A DNA stretch of 64,000 nucleotides, taken from NCBI GenBank assembly GCA_026990385.1, contig JALXDL010000042.1, forward strand, positions 6,482-70,481, written 5' to 3'. Below, one piece after another: positions 52,235-61,277 of the stretch (position 1 is its first letter; every line of letters begins with the position of its first letter). The stretch is from DRKI01 sp011051875 (GTDB lineage: Bacteria > Desulfobacterota > Desulfobulbia > Desulfobulbales > Desulfobulbaceae). The notes below the pieces were generated by a model. That model saw nothing but the letters and a program-made list of their open reading frames with translations, was not told the origin of the DNA and did not search any database. Position numbers and translations under genes: made by a program.

Positions 52235-53382
52235 CAGCGACCGTCCCGACCCTCGTCCTTCTTCTTCTGCTTGCCCAGATGACCGTGAAAGAGCCTGGAA
52301 AAGAATCCTTCCTCTCCGTCATCGGTCAGATCCTCGAACTCCTGAAGCAGTTCCTTCTGCCGCCTGGTCAGGTCCGTGGGTGTCTGCACCTGGATTTCGA
52401 CGATCATGTCACCACGGCCGCCGCCGCGCAGGCTGGGTACTCCCTCGCCGGGCAGGGTAAAGCGCTGTCCGGACTGGGTCCCGGCAGGGATCTTCAGTCT
52501 CGCGCTGCCGTCGATGGTGGGCACATCCACCTCGCATCCCAGCGCGGCCCGGACCATGGAAAGGGGATAGCGGAGAAAAATAGTCTGGCCGTCACGCTGA
52601 AAGAACTCGTGCGGCCGCACATGGATGACCACGTAGAGATCACCGGCGCGACCGCCGCGACGACCGCCCTCTCCTTCTCCGGCAAGCCGCATCCGGGAAC
52701 CGGTGTCCACGCCGGCCGGAATCCTGATGCTCACTGTCTTGCTCCGGTTGACCAGGCCGGTGCCGTCACAGTCCAGGCAGGGATCAGAGATGACCTGCCC
52801 GGTCCCGTGACACTGGGGGCAGGTGGAACTGACCTGGAAAAAACCCTGCGACCGGATCACCTGCCCCCGGCCATGGCAGGTGGGACAGGTCCGGGGCCGG
52901 TATCCGGGCCGGGCACCGGTACCCTCGCAGGTCCAGCAGGTCTCGCGCTTGGTGATCTCCACCTCCCGGGTGACGCCCTGGACGGCCTCCATGAAGCTGA
53001 TCTCGATGTCATAGCGCAGATCGTCCCCCTGGATGGGCCCGTTGGGATCGCGCCGCCGGCCGCGGCCGCCAAAACCAAACAGGTCGCCGAACAGGTCATT
53101 GATATGGGAAAAGATATCCTCACTGCTGGCAGGACCGCTGTAGCCGTTGTTCTTCAGTCCCTCGTGGCCATAGGTATCGTAGATCTGCCGCTTGCGCTCG
53201 TCGCTCAGGACCTCATAGGCCTCGGCAGCTTCCTTGAAGAGGGTCTCGGCCTCGGGATCGTCGGGATTGCGGTCCGGATGATACTTCATGGCCAGCTTGC
53301 GATAGGCCTTCTTGATGGTCTCGCTGCTGGCATCCCTTGCAACGCCGAGTATTTCGTAATAGCACTTGGTCACGGTACTCAT
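52234..53382 (-). CDS. dnaJ: Chaperone protein DnaJ
   Basis: 382 residues with the full type A domain set: J domain (HPDRNPDDPEAE, catalytic HPD about residue 36), Gly/Phe region (FGDLFGFGGRGRRR), four zinc-finger repeats CWTCEGTG, CPTCHGRG, CPQCHGTG and CLDCDGTG, and the C-terminal substrate-binding beta domains. Works with DnaK, encoded elsewhere. 21 bases separate it from rpoZ upstream. Confidence 0.97.
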   Translation of the reverse strand: MSTVTKCYYEILGVARDASSETIKKAYRKLAMKYHPDRNPDDPEAETLFKEAAEAYEVLSDERKRQIYDTYGHEGLKNNGYSGPASSEDIFSHINDLFGDLFGFGGRGRRRDPNGPIQGDDLRYDIEISFMEAVQGVTREVEITKRETCWTCEGTGARPGYRPRTCPTCHGRGQVIRSQGFFQVSSTCPQCHGTGQVISDPCLDCDGTGLVNRSKTVSIRIPAGVDTGSRMRLAGEGEGGRRGGRAGDLYVVIHVRPHEFFQRDGQTIFLRYPLSMVRAALGCEVDVPTIDGSARLKIPAGTQSGQRFTLPGEGVPSLRGGGRGDMIVEIQVQTPTDLTRRQKELLQEFEDLTDDGEEGFFSRLFHGHLGKQKKKDEGRDGR

Positions 53383-53403
53383 GGCAAATGATTTGAAGCC
53401 GGG

Positions 53404-53679
53404 CTACGCCGCCTCTTCTCCGTTGTCGGATTCCGTCTCTGCGGCCGCCTCGGCCTCCTGTGCCCTTCTCTGCTCGGGCAGATCAAAGATATTATCGAAA
53501 TTGACCTTGCCGGCGGCAATCTCCCGCAGGGTCATGACGATCTCCTTGTTCTTTCCTTCCACCAGGAAGGGTTCGCCGTTGCGGTGCTGCCGGATCCGTT
53601 CGACCGCCAGGTGGACCAGGGCAAAACGGTTGTCGTCACCAATCCTGGCAAGACAGTCTTCTACTGTGATACGTGCCAT
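53404..53679 (-). CDS. rpoZ: RNA polymerase omega subunit
   Basis: 91 residues. MARITVEDCLARIGDDNRFALVHLAVERIRQ and a VNFDN-type segment match the omega family; the C-terminus is a long acidic Glu/Ala tail. First gene of the predicted rpoZ-dnaJ-moaC-dksA-galT run. No gmk or spoT neighbours as in many bacteria. Confidence 0.93.
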   Translation of the reverse strand: MARITVEDCLARIGDDNRFALVHLAVERIRQHRNGEPFLVEGKNKEIVMTLREIAAGKVNFDNIFDLPEQRRAQEAEAAAETESDNGEEAA

Positions 53680-53707
53680 ATTTTCATGCTCTCCGATAAC
53701 TCTTTCG

Positions 53708-53740
53708 AAAAAAAAACCGATGGCCGGAGAAATCCGGCGG
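53708..53740 (-). terminator. Intrinsic terminator between purA and rpoZ
   Basis: On the minus strand, GCCGGA pairs with TCCGGC, then CATCGG and nine T follow. It lies downstream of purA and before rpoZ on the same strand. The rest of the 303-base gap (53680-53982) holds no other feature I can support. Confidence 0.75.
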
Positions 53741-53982
53741 TCACTCCACCCTGGATCCGCCCGGAAAAAACGCCAGGGCCACCGGTTGCGATCATGTACC
53801 CTGTCGGGGGCGGTCAGCCGTGGCCCTGCTGCCGAATGACCACCTTGTCCTGCCCCTCATGATACCCTGTTTTGTATTGTATGTCCTGCTGCCGGAGCAG
53901 ACAAGGGGGGCACCTGTGAATTTCCTGAAAAATTGCTCTGTTAGAAAGAAGGTTGCCATGACGCCTCGGCGGCCACCCGTCC

Positions 53983-55287
53983 TCAGCCGGCAAAGGGGTT
54001 GCGCAGCAGCAGGGTCTCTTCACGGTCCGGCCCCACGGAGACGATGACCGGGGCGACACCGGTGATGTCCTCGATGCGCCTGACGTAGTCCCTGGCCGCG
54101 CCGGGCAGGTCCTCAAAGGCACGGATACCGCTGATCTCCTCCTCCCAGCCGGACATCTCCTCGTAGACCGGTACAGCCTGGCTCGTCTTGCGGATATTGC
54201 CTGGCATGCAGTCGTACTCCTGGCCGTTCACCTTGTAGCTGCGGGCGATCTTGAGGGTGGGCTGCCCGGAGAGGACATCGAGCTTGGTGATGGCCAGACC
54301 GGTCAGGCCGTTGAGACGCACCGCATCGGTGGCCACCACACCGTCGAGCCAGCCGCAGCGGCGGCGACGGCCGGTGGTGGCGCCGAATTCCCCGCCCTTC
54401 TTCTGCAGGGCATCGCCGATTTCATCTCCCTCGGGCAGCTCGGTGGGAAACGGCCCCTCGCCCACCCGCGTGGTATAGGCCTTGAGGATGCCGATCACTT
54501 CATCGATGTGGGCCGGGCCGAAACCGGCGCCGATACAGGCGTTGCCGGCAATGGTGTTGGAGGAGGTGACAAAGGGATAGGTGCCGTGATCGATATCAAG
54601 CTGGGTCCCCTGGGCGCCTTCAAAGAGGATGTTCCTGCCCTCACGGCGCGCGCAGTCCAGCTCCACGGAAACATTGCCGATATAGGGGGTCAGCTTGTCG
54701 GCAAAGCCCTCGAAGAGCTGCCTGATCTCGTCAAAGGAGACCGGGTCTGCCTGGTACTGCCTTGTGAGGAAAAAATTCTTCTCCTCCACATTGGCCTGCA
54801 ACTTGTCGACAAAGAGGTCCGGGTCGAGCAGGTCGCCGGCCTTGATGCCAACCCTGCCGACCTTGTCCATGTAGCAGGGCCCGATGCCGCGACCGGTGGT
54901 GCCGATCTTCTTGCCCTTGGACAGGGCCGACTCCCTGGCCAGGTCGAGGCTCTTGTGGTACGGCATGATCAGGTGGGCATTTTCACTGATAACGAGCCGC
55001 TGCGGTGTCACGGGCAGGCCGCGGCCGGCCAGTTCGCCGATCTCTTCCAGGAGCACACCGGGGTCGATGATCACTCCGTTGCCGATCATGCACCGTTTGT
55101 CCTCGTACAGGATGCCGGAAGGAATGATATGAAAAACAAACTTGTTGCCGTCGACCACCAGGGTGTGTCCGGCATTGTTGCCTCCCTGAAAACGGACGAT
55201 GCAGTCCGCATACCGGGTCAGCAGATCAACGATCTTTCCCTTGCCCTCGTCACCCCACTGGGTGCCGACCACCACCACGCTGGCCAT
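53983..55287 (-). CDS. purA: Adenylosuccinate synthetase
   Basis: 434 residues. Key motifs: VVVGTQWGDEGKGKIVDLLTRYAD with the GTP loop, FQGGNNAGHTLVVDG, HIIPSGILYEDKRCMIGNGVIIDP, GTTGRGIGPCYMDKVGRVGI, LFEGAQGTQLDIDHGTYPFVTSSNT and TTGRRRRCGWLDGV. Converts IMP and aspartate to adenylosuccinate with GTP. Stands alone between repeat-containing gaps. Confidence 0.98.
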   Translation of the reverse strand: MASVVVVGTQWGDEGKGKIVDLLTRYADCIVRFQGGNNAGHTLVVDGNKFVFHIIPSGILYEDKRCMIGNGVIIDPGVLLEEIGELAGRGLPVTPQRLVISENAHLIMPYHKSLDLARESALSKGKKIGTTGRGIGPCYMDKVGRVGIKAGDLLDPDLFVDKLQANVEEKNFFLTRQYQADPVSFDEIRQLFEGFADKLTPYIGNVSVELDCARREGRNILFEGAQGTQLDIDHGTYPFVTSSNTIAGNACIGAGFGPAHIDEVIGILKAYTTRVGEGPFPTELPEGDEIGDALQKKGGEFGATTGRRRRCGWLDGVVATDAVRLNGLTGLAITKLDVLSGQPTLKIARSYKVNGQEYDCMPGNIRKTSQAVPVYEEMSGWEEEISGIRAFEDLPGAARDYVRRIEDITGVAPVIVSVGPDREETLLLRNPFAG

Positions 55288-55688
55288 GAAAAACTCCTGT
55301 ATTGTTTATCTGAAAATCGCCCTCGGAGTACTGCCACTCCAGGCTATTTTCATCGTTGGTTGTGGCTGCGACGTCAAAATCCCGGTCCAGCCATGGCGGG
55401 TATTCCATTCCGTCGGCCAGGCTGAACGATCCACCACGCGCATCCAGTCACGCGTTGAAACCGGCCTGAAACACAAACGACTCGGCAGACAGGACACAAC
55501 CCCGCCCGCCCGGGCGGGAGCGTTCAAGCGCGCATACGTTCACGCCGGGCCGACCGGGACAGCCATGTGACCGATCAAAACCGGGAAAATATAGCCGAGA
55601 AGGATTGAAAAGTCAAATAAAGGCGGGATAAAGGCGAAAAGGTATCAACAGGGGCCGACCGGCCGGGAAACGGGAAGGCGACATCACC

Positions 55689-55775
55689 GCAGGTTGGCAC
55701 AGGATGGGCCACCTGTCCCAACATACGGTTTGGAGGATGTGCACACAGCGAATCATTGTTCCCGTGATCGGTTAC
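55689..55775 (+). repeat. Intergenic repeat R3, copy 3
   Basis: From GCAGGTTGGCACAGG to GTGATCGGTTAC, with ACGGTTTGGAGGATGTG and CACACAGCGAATCATTGTTC. Aligns best with copy 2 over the right two thirds. It lies at the 3' end of the secreted protein gene, 3 bases from its stop. The remaining upstream gap to 55288 is plain. Confidence 0.65.
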
Positions 55776-55778
55776 AGA

Positions 55779-56414
55779 TCACCCTTGGCCGGCCATGAAT
55801 GCCTGGACCATGGGATCCGATGTGATGATGAAGTAGATGGTGCCTGTTTCCTCGTTGGCCGCCAAGGTATCGGGTGTCCCTCCACCGGCCATGATCGCCA
55901 TGGTCGAATTGAGCTTGACCGTGGCCAGGATCCCGAGCTCCCTGGTCTTTTGGTCCTTTTTCGCCTTGTTGAAGGCATCCTCCGAGACCTGTCCCTGCTC
56001 GTTGAAGGCCCAGTAGAGGATCTTGTCATGGGCCATGGTTGTGGGCTCGGCAAAGGCGGTCATCAGGTGTGCGACCATGTTCTTGAGCTGGGCAAAACCC
56101 ACGTTTTCCCGGCGCTGGTACATGGCCAGGACACGGTCATCCCCGGTGTCCGCCACCACGACAAGCCCGCCATCGCGAAACCGGTAGGTACCCTTGTAGG
56201 ACCCGGCAACGGGATGGGCCAGGGCAATGGCCTTCTGCCGGCTGGTGAGCGGACGGCCAAGGACATATCCCTGCATACCGAGCCCCAGGGCCTGCACCCT
56301 GTCCGCCAGGGCGGTAAACGCGCTTCTGTCCGCAGCCAGACAGGTGACAGCGGAAAGCAGAATAATCAGCAGGGCCGGCAGAATCGTTACCTGAATTTTC
56401 TTGCGGTTGATCAT
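55779..56414 (-). CDS. Secreted protein of unknown function
   Basis: 211 residues from the ATG at 56414 (CCGGAG lies 6 bases before). A signal peptide of about 25 residues ends at CLAADRS. The mature part is alpha-beta, with SYKGTYRFRDGGLVVVADTGDDRVLAMYQRR and a C-terminal LAANEETGTIYFIITSDPMVQAF. I recognise no domain. Encoded 191 bases after the octaheme cytochrome gene on the same strand and may belong to that operon. Confidence 0.65.
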   Translation of the reverse strand: MINRKKIQVTILPALLIILLSAVTCLAADRSAFTALADRVQALGLGMQGYVLGRPLTSRQKAIALAHPVAGSYKGTYRFRDGGLVVVADTGDDRVLAMYQRRENVGFAQLKNMVAHLMTAFAEPTTMAHDKILYWAFNEQGQVSEDAFNKAKKDQKTRELGILATVKLNSTMAIMAGGGTPDTLAANEETGTIYFIITSDPMVQAFMAGQG

Positions 56415-56605
56415 TGTCACTCCGGAATATTCCGGCCCGGACAGGGAAATCCGGCGGCCAGACCGTGCCCTGACAGCCGGGCAAAAGTCAACAGACACAC
56501 TGCCAAGCCGCAGGGCGCCGCTACAGCAGCCTGCCGGGATCGGAACTGATGGTTCCGGCCGGCCCGCGGACCGGGGCCGGCCGGAAGAATTAACGGACCT
56601 GGCTG

Positions 56606-58201
56606 TTACTTTTTGTCGCCATAGCGCTCGGCCTGCTCTGCCCGGATGGCCTGCATCACATCCTTGTCAAAGCCCTGCCGGTACCACTGGTGCTCAGGCC
56701 TGGACAGAAGCGCATCCACCTCCTTCTTGTACTTGGCCTCCATACCATGCTCCTTGGCGAGCCGCATCAGCTCGGGGAGGAAGCCGAAGTAGAAGTGGTG
56801 GGCCACCTCGTACATGCCGTGCCAGTGGGTATAGTCCGGCCCGGACATGGCAGCGCCGTGGCGGGCGCGGCGTCCCTCGTGGTGCCAGATCTCCCACCAG
56901 ATCCAGCCCAGCTCAGTATGGAAAGTGGACCCGGAGATCAGGCCGTCCTTCTTGGCCATGCCGTAGAGACGCTTTGTCGGTTTGGCGAACTTCTCGTTAT
57001 AGGTGACGACCAGGGAATCGAACTGGGTGTAGAAATTCTCCACCTGCTGCTTGCCATGGCAGGACTTGCAGACGCCCTGCATGTTCCGACGGCGGTCCTC
57101 CCAGGAGATGACCTTGGCCACCTGCTTCTGGGCAGTCACCTTCTTGAACTTGCCATCCTTCACCACGTAGGTCTTGTAGGTGGCCTTCTGTCCGACCTGG
57201 GGCGGAATGTCACCCGGGATATCGGCCACCGTGCCGTCGGTGAACACCACCCGGTTCAGCTTGACCGAGACCTTGGGTCGGAGGGTCCAGGAGATCCGGT
57301 CGCCGACGTTGTGGGTATTGGGGGCAACACCGCCGTCGAGCTTGACATAGGCACCCATGTGGCAGGTAGCGCAGGTGGGCGCGGTGTAGTAGTCCTTGCC
57401 CAGGACCCAGGAGCCCTGCTTGAGGATATTCATGCCGTTGGCGCCGGCCTCGCGGATGGCCGAGTTGTAGGCGATGCCGTGCTTGGACTCGGCATAGATC
57501 TCAGCCTGGGGATGATCCGGGCCGAGGTGGCACTTGCCGCAGTTCTCAGGCTGCCGGGCCACGCTGGCGCGGAAGGAGTGCTTGGAATGGCAGGCCATGC
57601 AGGACCCCTTGGAGCCGTCGGGGTTGATCCGGCCGATACCGGTGTTGGGCCAGGTCATGTAATCGATCATTACCGCCTTGGCCTCGTTCTTGAGCGGCTT
57701 GCCGTCCTTGTCCCGCTTGATTTTGACCACTGAACCGTGGCACTGCCAGCAGCCGTTGACCACATCGGCCTTGGTCGGCTCCATGGAGCAGATAACCTCG
57801 CCCACCACGTTATCCAGGGAGGCCATGATCTCGCCGGCCGTGGCGTGGTGCGAGTTGACCATCTCCTTGACTTCACGCTCGTGGCAGTACTTGCAGTCAT
57901 TGGGGCTGATGATGGTCTTGATGAATGCGCCCTCGTGCTCGTAGCCCAGCTCGTCGCCCTTGCCGGCCGCATGGCAGTTGTAGCAGCCGACCTGGCCTTT
58001 CTCGGCCGCGGCATGGGGAGAATGGCGCCACTGCTGGACCAGAGAGTTGTTCTCCTTGAGATGGCAGTTGACGCACTTGACGTTGATCTCCTTGACCTTC
58101 TGGTTCTGGGTGTCTTTCGACTGCTCGGTGGTGGCCAGGGCCGATCCGGCAGCAAAAAGCCCCACAATCATGATACAGACTGTTTTCCTAAGATGTTTCA
58201 T
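56606..58201 (-). CDS. Octaheme c-type cytochrome, hydroxylamine oxidoreductase family
   Basis: 531 residues from the ATG at 58201, preceded by AGGAGGAAAC. Signal peptide to about SALATTEQ. Eight CxxCH sites (CVNCH, CYNCH, CKYCH, CWQCH, CMACH, CGKCH, CATCH, CKSCH) and the HAO-like C-terminus RRARHGAAMSGPDYTHWHGMYEVAHHFYFGFLPELMRL. Such proteins either oxidise hydroxylamine or, in anaerobes, reduce nitrite or hydroxylamine to ammonium. With the NrfD, FeS and tetraheme genes upstream a reductive, quinol-fed role is more likely. Whether the cross-linking Tyr of oxidising HAO is present cannot be judged without an alignment. Confidence 0.9.
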   Translation of the reverse strand: MKHLRKTVCIMIVGLFAAGSALATTEQSKDTQNQKVKEINVKCVNCHLKENNSLVQQWRHSPHAAAEKGQVGCYNCHAAGKGDELGYEHEGAFIKTIISPNDCKYCHEREVKEMVNSHHATAGEIMASLDNVVGEVICSMEPTKADVVNGCWQCHGSVVKIKRDKDGKPLKNEAKAVMIDYMTWPNTGIGRINPDGSKGSCMACHSKHSFRASVARQPENCGKCHLGPDHPQAEIYAESKHGIAYNSAIREAGANGMNILKQGSWVLGKDYYTAPTCATCHMGAYVKLDGGVAPNTHNVGDRISWTLRPKVSVKLNRVVFTDGTVADIPGDIPPQVGQKATYKTYVVKDGKFKKVTAQKQVAKVISWEDRRRNMQGVCKSCHGKQQVENFYTQFDSLVVTYNEKFAKPTKRLYGMAKKDGLISGSTFHTELGWIWWEIWHHEGRRARHGAAMSGPDYTHWHGMYEVAHHFYFGFLPELMRLAKEHGMEAKYKKEVDALLSRPEHQWYRQGFDKDVMQAIRAEQAERYGDKK

Positions 58202-58361
58202 ACAGTTTCCTCCTGATATGGAACGTGTTGTCCTCCACTTGACGGGCCCTGTCGGCAACCATCAAAAAAATCCGCCTGTTATGTGCAGACCCACCTCCTT
58301 TTCTCTCAGTGCATACCTCCTTTTCCGTCGAATTCGTTGTACCGCAATCATGAAAACCGTC

Positions 58362-59567
58362 CTATCCGAGAGTCTCTTCACCGGCAGCGGCCTCATCCGT
58401 CTGCCAGAGAGGAAATATCCTGCTGAGAATGTAGAGAATGATAAGCGGCATGATCATGATGATGATGGAGGGAATGATGCCCTCCTTCTCAAACCAGCCG
58501 GGATGGTAATAGGTGGCGCCGCGCTCGCTCTTGCTCATGAGCTGGCCCCCGATGACCACGTTCCACCGCATGAGCAGGACCTGGACCAGGATCATGAAGG
58601 AGGCCACCGAGCCCCAGAAACGGACCGTGGTGTCACGGAGCCGGACCAGGGAGAGCCAGCCGAGCATGAAAAAGGGTATCACGGAGAAGATGCCGACCTG
58701 GGCGATCCAGTAGGATCCGAACAGCGGTCCCCACAGCAGTTCACGCAGGGTGTGCCAGTGATGGGTCGCCATGTAGGCATGGGAGAAGAGTTCCAGCATC
58801 TCGAAGACAAAGTCGAGAATGAAAAATCCCCAGAGGAACTTGATGCAGGTGCGGATACATTCCATGTCCACCGGCTTGCCGGTGAACTTCCTGATCAGGA
58901 CATAGGAGAGAATGATCCCGGCGATACCGGAGACGCAGGCCGAGAGGAGAAAGATCACCGGCATGAGCGGCGTGGCCCAGAGGGGATTGGCCTTGACACC
59001 GCCGAATATGAAGCCGACATAGCCGTGCAGGGTACAGGCCATGGGGATGCCGATACCGGCCAGGAAGGCGATCACCTTGCGGTCCAGGGCCAGGGCCCGC
59101 GGCGAGAGGTTGTCCGAGCCCATGGTCAGGATGGTGTAGAGACCGCGCATGAAGCCGCCCGCCTTTTCCTTCAGCGCCACCAGGGTGGGCCGGTAAATAA
59201 ACAGGATCTCCATGAGCAGGACGATGCCGTAGGCCGAATAGATGTAGCCGAACCCGGCCATGGCCGAGGTCGGGCTGGGGGTGAGCATCATGTTGAGGGC
59301 CCGCTCCGGGTGGCCGAGATGGTTGAGGAGCGGCATGGTGGCACAGGCGAGGAATGCCAGGGCAAAGATCAGGGAATACCTGGAGATCGGCTTCAGCGCC
59401 CTGATGTGGAACACGTGGTAGAGAGAGGAGACGATAAAGGCCCCGGCCACGATTCCGGTGATATACGGATAGAGCACGATCATCAGGCTCCAGTGGACAT
59501 GAAGATCGTTGGGAAAGATATACCGTGTCAATGCTTCGGCGACGGCTGCGCCATGTTCCGGACTCAT
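58362..59567 (-). CDS. nrfD: NrfD/PsrC-type quinone-interacting membrane subunit
   Basis: 401 residues with about ten membrane helices. NrfD family features are HWSLMIVLYPYITGIVAGAFIVSSLYH in the first helices, LLNHLGHPERALNMMLTPSPTSAMAGFGY and FLWGFFILDFVFEMLELFSHAY. It passes quinol electrons to the periplasmic FeS subunit and octaheme cytochrome. Its ATG overlaps the FeS gene stop (TGATG). The octaheme gene follows 160 bases later. Confidence 0.93.
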   Translation of the reverse strand: MSPEHGAAVAEALTRYIFPNDLHVHWSLMIVLYPYITGIVAGAFIVSSLYHVFHIRALKPISRYSLIFALAFLACATMPLLNHLGHPERALNMMLTPSPTSAMAGFGYIYSAYGIVLLMEILFIYRPTLVALKEKAGGFMRGLYTILTMGSDNLSPRALALDRKVIAFLAGIGIPMACTLHGYVGFIFGGVKANPLWATPLMPVIFLLSACVSGIAGIILSYVLIRKFTGKPVDMECIRTCIKFLWGFFILDFVFEMLELFSHAYMATHHWHTLRELLWGPLFGSYWIAQVGIFSVIPFFMLGWLSLVRLRDTTVRFWGSVASFMILVQVLLMRWNVVIGGQLMSKSERGATYYHPGWFEKEGIIPSIIIMIMPLIILYILSRIFPLWQTDEAAAGEETLG

Positions 59568-60382
59568 CAGACCACCTCCCTTCTCAGGCCGACGTAATGG
59601 AGCGAGGGTTTGTTCCCCATATCGGGTTTGAGGACAGAGACCACGTGCGGCAGGTGGAGGATCTTGTACACCTCGGACTCGTGGTCGTTGAGGTCACCGA
59701 ATTTCCTGGCCTGGACCGGACAGACATTGACACAGGCCGGCAGCAGGCCCTTGCGGACCCGGTGGTAGCACCAGGTGCACTTGTCAGCGGTCTTTGTCTT
59801 CGGATTGATGAAACGCACCGAGTAGGGGCAGGCCTGGACGCAGTACCCGCAGGCCACGCACCGCTTCTGGTCGATGAGGACGAAACCGTCCTCGGTCTGG
59901 AAAGTGGCGCCCACCGGACAGACCTGGACACAGGAAGGTTTCTCGCACATGTTGCACAGCTTGGGCACGAAAAAGGTGTCGCGCACCGGGTAAGGGATAT
60001 CGGTGCGCGGCTCCTGGTAGCCGTCCAGACCGCCGTTGGGTGAATCCACGTAGACGTTGTCATGATCGTCTATGATGTAGCGCTCCACCCAGGTGCGGTA
60101 GTTGCCTTCCGGCACCTGGTACTCGTTGCGATCGGCCACACAGCAGGAGCCGCAGCCGATACATCGGGTGATATCGACGACAAAGGCGAATTTCTTTCCG
60201 GTGATGAAGGGGCCGGTCTCATCGCGCATGCCCGGGATCTGCTCCGGAACACCGGCCAGGTCCATGGCTCCGGCCGGGATCACCAGGAGAAGGGAGCCGG
60301 CAATGGTTCCCCGCAGGACCTTTTTGATAAAGGCGCGCCGGTCCCGGTTGATCTCTTGCTGCAATGCATCCATATCCATCAT
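59567..60382 (-). CDS. Tat-exported four-cluster FeS subunit (NrfC/PsrB/DmsB-like)
   Basis: 271 residues from the ATG at 60382, overlapping the tetraheme stop; GGAGG lies 7 bases upstream (an ATG at 60379 is possible). N-terminal Tat signal: NRDRRAFIKKVLRGTIAGSLLLVIPAG. The four ferredoxin-type motifs are CIGCGSCCVAD, CNMCEKPSCVQVCP, CVACGYCVQACP and CTWCYHRVRKGLLPACVNVCP. It links NrfD to the cytochromes in the periplasm. tatB and tatC lie 1 kb away on the other strand. Confidence 0.94.
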   Translation of the reverse strand: MMDMDALQQEINRDRRAFIKKVLRGTIAGSLLLVIPAGAMDLAGVPEQIPGMRDETGPFITGKKFAFVVDITRCIGCGSCCVADRNEYQVPEGNYRTWVERYIIDDHDNVYVDSPNGGLDGYQEPRTDIPYPVRDTFFVPKLCNMCEKPSCVQVCPVGATFQTEDGFVLIDQKRCVACGYCVQACPYSVRFINPKTKTADKCTWCYHRVRKGLLPACVNVCPVQARKFGDLNDHESEVYKILHLPHVVSVLKPDMGNKPSLHYVGLRREVV

Positions 60383-60927
60383 GACTTGTCCTCCCTGATA
60401 CCGACGATCTCCCTGGCCTGCTTGACCCACATCAGCGGCGCATGGACGTTGTGGCACTGGTTGCAGATATGATCGGTGCGCACGTGCTTCTCCTCCAGGT
60501 GCCGGGGCATGGAAATCATCTTGATCGACTCCCTGGGCCGGGCCCGGATGATCCTGTTGTGGCAGCGCAGACAGAGGGTCCTGATCTCATCACCCTGTTT
60601 CTTGGGCAGCAGGGCGATGACCTGGCCGTCCCTGACGTGGTCGGCCACCGGCCCGTGGCAGAACTCACAGGAAACTGTTCTGTGCACCCCCTCCAGGTGC
60701 ATCTGGCGGATATAGGGATGACAGGCAAGGCACGAGGCATTGGTGCCGTTGCGGATGGGCCGGTTGATCTCGTCCTGGATCGCATCAGCCCGGTAGTGCC
60801 CGTAAAGGCCGAACGACTCGGGCAGCACCATGGCCCGCACCACGATGCCGACAACGGCCAGCACGACCAGGACAACAATAATTCTGATAAGATGCGCGTT
60901 GTACTTTGATGTATAGTCCGGTTGCAC
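60379..60927 (-). CDS. Membrane-anchored tetraheme cytochrome (NapC/NrfH-like)
   Basis: 182 residues from a GTG preceded by AGGAGAG. One N-terminal membrane anchor (about residues 14-33) and four CxxCH haem sites (CLACH, CEFCH, CLRCH, CNQCH) in the periplasmic part. Spacing of the haem sites resembles NapC/NirT family quinol dehydrogenases, but it is shorter than NapC. As first gene of the operon it probably transfers electrons to the octaheme enzyme, with NrfD as an additional quinone site. Confidence 0.88.
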   Translation of the reverse strand: MQPDYTSKYNAHLIRIIVVLVVLAVVGIVVRAMVLPESFGLYGHYRADAIQDEINRPIRNGTNASCLACHPYIRQMHLEGVHRTVSCEFCHGPVADHVRDGQVIALLPKKQGDEIRTLCLRCHNRIIRARPRESIKMISMPRHLEEKHVRTDHICNQCHNVHAPLMWVKQAREIVGIREDKS

Positions 60928-61075
60928 GTCTCTCTCCTCTGCAGAGCTTGAAACCTTGCCAGATCAGTCTCACCCATCCCGGTTGCAAGCAGCGTTCCAG
61001 GATTTTTCCCATGGAAATTCCTGCAGTTACATGAGACAAGACCACGACAGCTACCGGATGGTAACAGAACCACAC

Positions 61076-61107
61076 CCCCACGCGTTACCAGCCGGTAACG
61101 CGTGGGG
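61076..61107. repeat. Perfect 14-base inverted repeat in the divergent control region
   Basis: CCCCACGCGTTACC and GGTAACGCGTGGGG separated by AGCC. It lies between the tetraheme and ygbA genes, 22 bases left of the HcpR-like palindrome. No U-tract follows, so a protein-binding site or cruciform is more likely than a terminator. Confidence 0.7.
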
Positions 61108-61129
61108 TCTGACGGAAACAGAAAAAATA

Positions 61130-61143
61130 TTGACCCGGATCAA
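61130..61143. promoter_or_regulatory. HcpR-like palindrome upstream of ygbA, overlapping its -35
   Basis: TTGACCCGGATCAA matches the hcp site TTGACCTAGGTCAA at 11 of 14 positions, with the TTGACC half identical. TAGAAT (61155-61160) is a candidate -10, 19 bases after TTGACC. The centre lies about 30 bases from the predicted start, one helical turn closer than at hcp, so repression or a different activation geometry are both possible. Confidence 0.6.
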
Positions 61144-61277
61144 GGCGGATGGGGTAGAATTCCGGCAGGATCGGTGGAGTGGAAGCAAGGTACCAGGGGT
61201 GGCAATCTCGAATCCGGGGAGACTGCCGGCGCCGCCGGACCCTCGCGGGAGCGCGGCCAGCGGGCGGAAGGAAGCAA

